Assembly: GCF_001653795.1 (NCBI RefSeq) | Contig: NZ_CP011514.1 | Coordinates: 248,001 to 312,000 of the forward strand | From: Mitsuaria sp. 7 | Lineage (GTDB): Bacteria > Pseudomonadota > Gammaproteobacteria > Burkholderiales > Burkholderiaceae_C | Length of the DNA stretch: 64,000 nt | Direction of reading: 5' to 3' | Part shown: positions 62,488 to 64,000 of the stretch, piece after piece | Layout: each line of letters opens with the position of its first letter | Numbering within the stretch: position 1 is the first letter of the stretch | Notes under the pieces: generated by a model | Seen by the model: the letters and a program-made list of their open reading frames with translations, nothing else | Told to the model about the DNA's origin: nothing | The model's database searches: none | Position numbers and translations under genes: made by a program

Positions 62488-63288
62488 CTAGTGGCCTTTC
62501 CACTCAGGCTTCCTCCGCTCCGTGAACGCCCCCACGCCCTCGCGGAAGTCCGCGCTGCCGTAGCACTGCCGGATCAGGTCGTCGACGTCGGGCAGGTTGC
62601 TCGACGTGAGGCGGCGCAGGATCTCCTTGCTCACCGCCTGCGTCACCGGCGCGAGCGGGCTCAGCTTGTCGCAGAGCGCATCCCGCGCGGCGTCCAGCTC
62701 GCTCGCGGCGCAGACCGCCTGCAGATAGCCGCACGCCAGCGCCTCGTCCGCGAGCATCGATTCCGCCAGCAGCAGCATGCGCCGCACGCGCTGCGTCCCC
62801 CACGCGGCCTGCAGCCGTGCGATGTTGGCCGCCGACAGGGTATTGCCCAGCGTGCGCGCGATGGGCACGGCGAACTTCGCATCCGTCGTCGCGATGCGGA
62901 AGTCGCAGGCTGTCGCGATCGCCAGACCGCCGCCGACCGCCCAGCCTTCGATCACCGCGACCGTCGGCATCGGCAGTTGCTCGATGAGCTGGATGCCGTG
63001 GTCGATGCGCCGCTCGTAGGCGACGCCGTCGTCTCCGCCGAGTGCGCCGTCCCGGAACGCGAGGAACTGCGCGATGTCCGTGCCGGCGACGAACGCCTGA
63101 CCGCCCGCGCCGCGAAACACGACGACGCGGATCTCCCGATCGATCGCGAGCGCTTCGCAGTGACTCGCGAGTTGCCCGTACATCTCCCACGTCATCGCAT
63201 TGCGCGCTTCGGGTCGGTCAAAGGTGATCGTGGCGATCGCGCCATCGCGGCTCAGGCGCGTAGCGCCTTGGCTTGTGCTCTCGCTCAT
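62488..63288 (-). CDS. Enoyl-CoA hydratase/isomerase family protein
   Basis: The 266-residue crotonase-fold protein has TFDRPEARNAMTWEMYGQL, the oxyanion-hole segments GGQAFVAGTDIAQFLAF and VIEGWAVGGGLAIATACDFRIATTDAKFAVP, and GYLQAVCAASELDAARDAL. It acts on an acyl-CoA; the exact reaction (hydratase, isomerase or hydrolase) cannot be read. The start ATG at 63288 overlaps the stop of the CoA-transferase gene as ATGA, so both are made together and probably act on the same acyl-CoA. Confidence 0.9.
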   Translation of the reverse strand: MSESTSQGATRLSRDGAIATITFDRPEARNAMTWEMYGQLASHCEALAIDREIRVVVFRGAGGQAFVAGTDIAQFLAFRDGALGGDDGVAYERRIDHGIQLIEQLPMPTVAVIEGWAVGGGLAIATACDFRIATTDAKFAVPIARTLGNTLSAANIARLQAAWGTQRVRRMLLLAESMLADEALACGYLQAVCAASELDAARDALCDKLSPLAPVTQAVSKEILRRLTSSNLPDVDDLIRQCYGSADFREGVGAFTERRKPEWKGH

Positions 63289-64000
63289 GCGCTCGCCTTT
63301 GTGCGCTTCTCCCCGAAGGCGCCGGCGTCTGCAAGCGCGCGCAGTTCCGCCGCTCCGATGCCGTACTCCGCCATCACCTCGTCGATGTGCTGTCCCAGCA
63401 ACGGCGGCGGATGCCGCACTTCCTGCGGCGTACCCAGCAGCTTCACCGCGAAGCCGATGTTGGGCACGCTGCCTTCGTTCGGATGCTCGATCTCGATGCG
63501 CATCTTGCGATGCTTGCCGTGCTCGCTGTTGAACGCCTGCGGGTAGGTGAGGATCGGGCCGGCCGGGATGCCCGCGGCCAGCATGCGGTCGATCCAGTGC
63601 TCGGTGGTGTCCTGCGCGAAGCTGCGTTCCAGCGAATCGATGAGCTCCTCGCGATTCGCGAGCCGCAAGGCCACGGAGCCGAAGCGTTCCTCGGCCAGCA
63701 GGTCCGGCCGCTCCAGCAGGGTGCAGAGCTTCGTCCACAGCTTCTGATTCGTCGCGCCCATCACGAAGTAGCCGTCCGACGCCTTCACCGCCTGGTACGG
63801 CGCGCTCATGCGGTTGGACGTGCCCAGTGGCGTCGGCTCGCGGCCGGTGCCCCAGTACTCGCAGGTGTCCCACACCGAGAACGCCAGCGCCGAGTCGAAC
63901 AGCGACGCATCCACGTACTGCCCGCGGCCGCTGGCCTTCGCACCGATGTACGCGGACAGCGCCCCGTAGACCGCGAACAGCGCGCAACCGATGTCGGCCA
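63285..64000 (-). CDS. CaiB/BaiF-type (family III) CoA-transferase, 5' part outside the window
   Basis: The visible C-terminal 238 residues read ADIGCALFAVYGALSAYIGAKASGRGQYVDASLFDSALAFSVWDTCEYWGTG, with YQAVKASDGYFVMGATNQKLWTKL, LANREELIDSLERSFAQDTTEHWIDRMLAAGIPAGPILTYPQAF and a final HPPPLLGQHIDEVMAEYGI. These are hallmarks of family III CoA-transferases, which move CoA between carboxylic acids. The start lies beyond the right edge; the catalytic aspartate region is not visible. It is followed by the coupled enoyl-CoA hydratase gene. Confidence 0.9.
   Translation of the reverse strand, partial: ADIGCALFAVYGALSAYIGAKASGRGQYVDASLFDSALAFSVWDTCEYWGTGREPTPLGTSNRMSAPYQAVKASDGYFVMGATNQKLWTKLCTLLERPDLLAEERFGSVALRLANREELIDSLERSFAQDTTEHWIDRMLAAGIPAGPILTYPQAFNSEHGKHRKMRIEIEHPNEGSVPNIGFAVKLLGTPQEVRHPPPLLGQHIDEVMAEYGIGAAELRALADAGAFGEKRTKASA

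Overview
The window is high-GC DNA with densely packed genes and looks like the chromosome of a betaproteobacterium of the order Burkholderiales, probably of the Roseateles/Mitsuaria/Rubrivivax kind. This is inferred from protein character and gene order: exbB-exbD-lpxK-Trm112-kdsB-adk, cysS-alkA-accA-tilS-lysC followed by tRNA-Ser(GCU), and a ccoI-ccoS-ccoNOQP-ccoG-ccoH cluster ending in an Fnr-type regulator and hemN. No database search was possible, so family names rest on recognised motifs.

Layout. 0-3.6 kb: a peptide-type ABC importer (permease tail, second permease, and a double ATPase whose reading frame is broken by one base and whose linker carries a long inverted repeat). 4-12 kb: a TonB-dependent uptake block, with an outer-membrane receptor, a 2-oxoglutarate/Fe(II) oxygenase, TonB, ExbB, two ExbD proteins and an exported repeat-type protein. 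12-17 kb (minus strand): an SDR dehydrogenase behind a palindromic operator, adk, kdsB, a Trm112-like protein, lpxK and a second exbB/exbD pair. 17-20 kb: xseA, sodB and an exported DUF192 protein. 19.9-30.8 kb: the complete cbb3 cytochrome oxidase cluster (copper ATPase, subunits, assembly factors, Fnr-like regulator, oxygen-independent coproporphyrinogen oxidase, TauE-like membrane protein) with two Fnr/Anr-type boxes. 31-39.4 kb: icd, several exported or membrane proteins of unknown role, two DUF4398/OmpA lipoproteins, a cold-shock protein and clpS-clpA. 39.4-47.3 kb: a coupled pair of exported proteins (DUF3160 and CapA-like), then mtfA, lpxH, two cyclophilins and a TPR protein on the minus strand. 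47.4-53.3 kb: cysS, a 3-methyladenine glycosylase, accA, tilS and lysC.

53.3-55.8 kb is the only clearly accessory stretch. It starts at tRNA-Ser(GCU), carries a decayed serine recombinase, a stand-alone Cas2/VapD-like small protein facing a structured, possibly transcribed region, and a small cysteine-rich conserved protein. It is bracketed by two copies of a 19-base hairpin sequence. It looks like the remains of an element integrated at the tRNA gene, and it is the best place in the window to look for something undescribed.

55.8-64 kb returns to ordinary genome: a PaiB-like FMN protein, ETF-ubiquinone oxidoreductase, OsmC-like protein, SDR, YceH, a Sel1-repeat lipoprotein, an immunity-like protein of different composition, and the start of a minus-strand CoA-transferase/enoyl-CoA hydratase pair that runs off the right edge.
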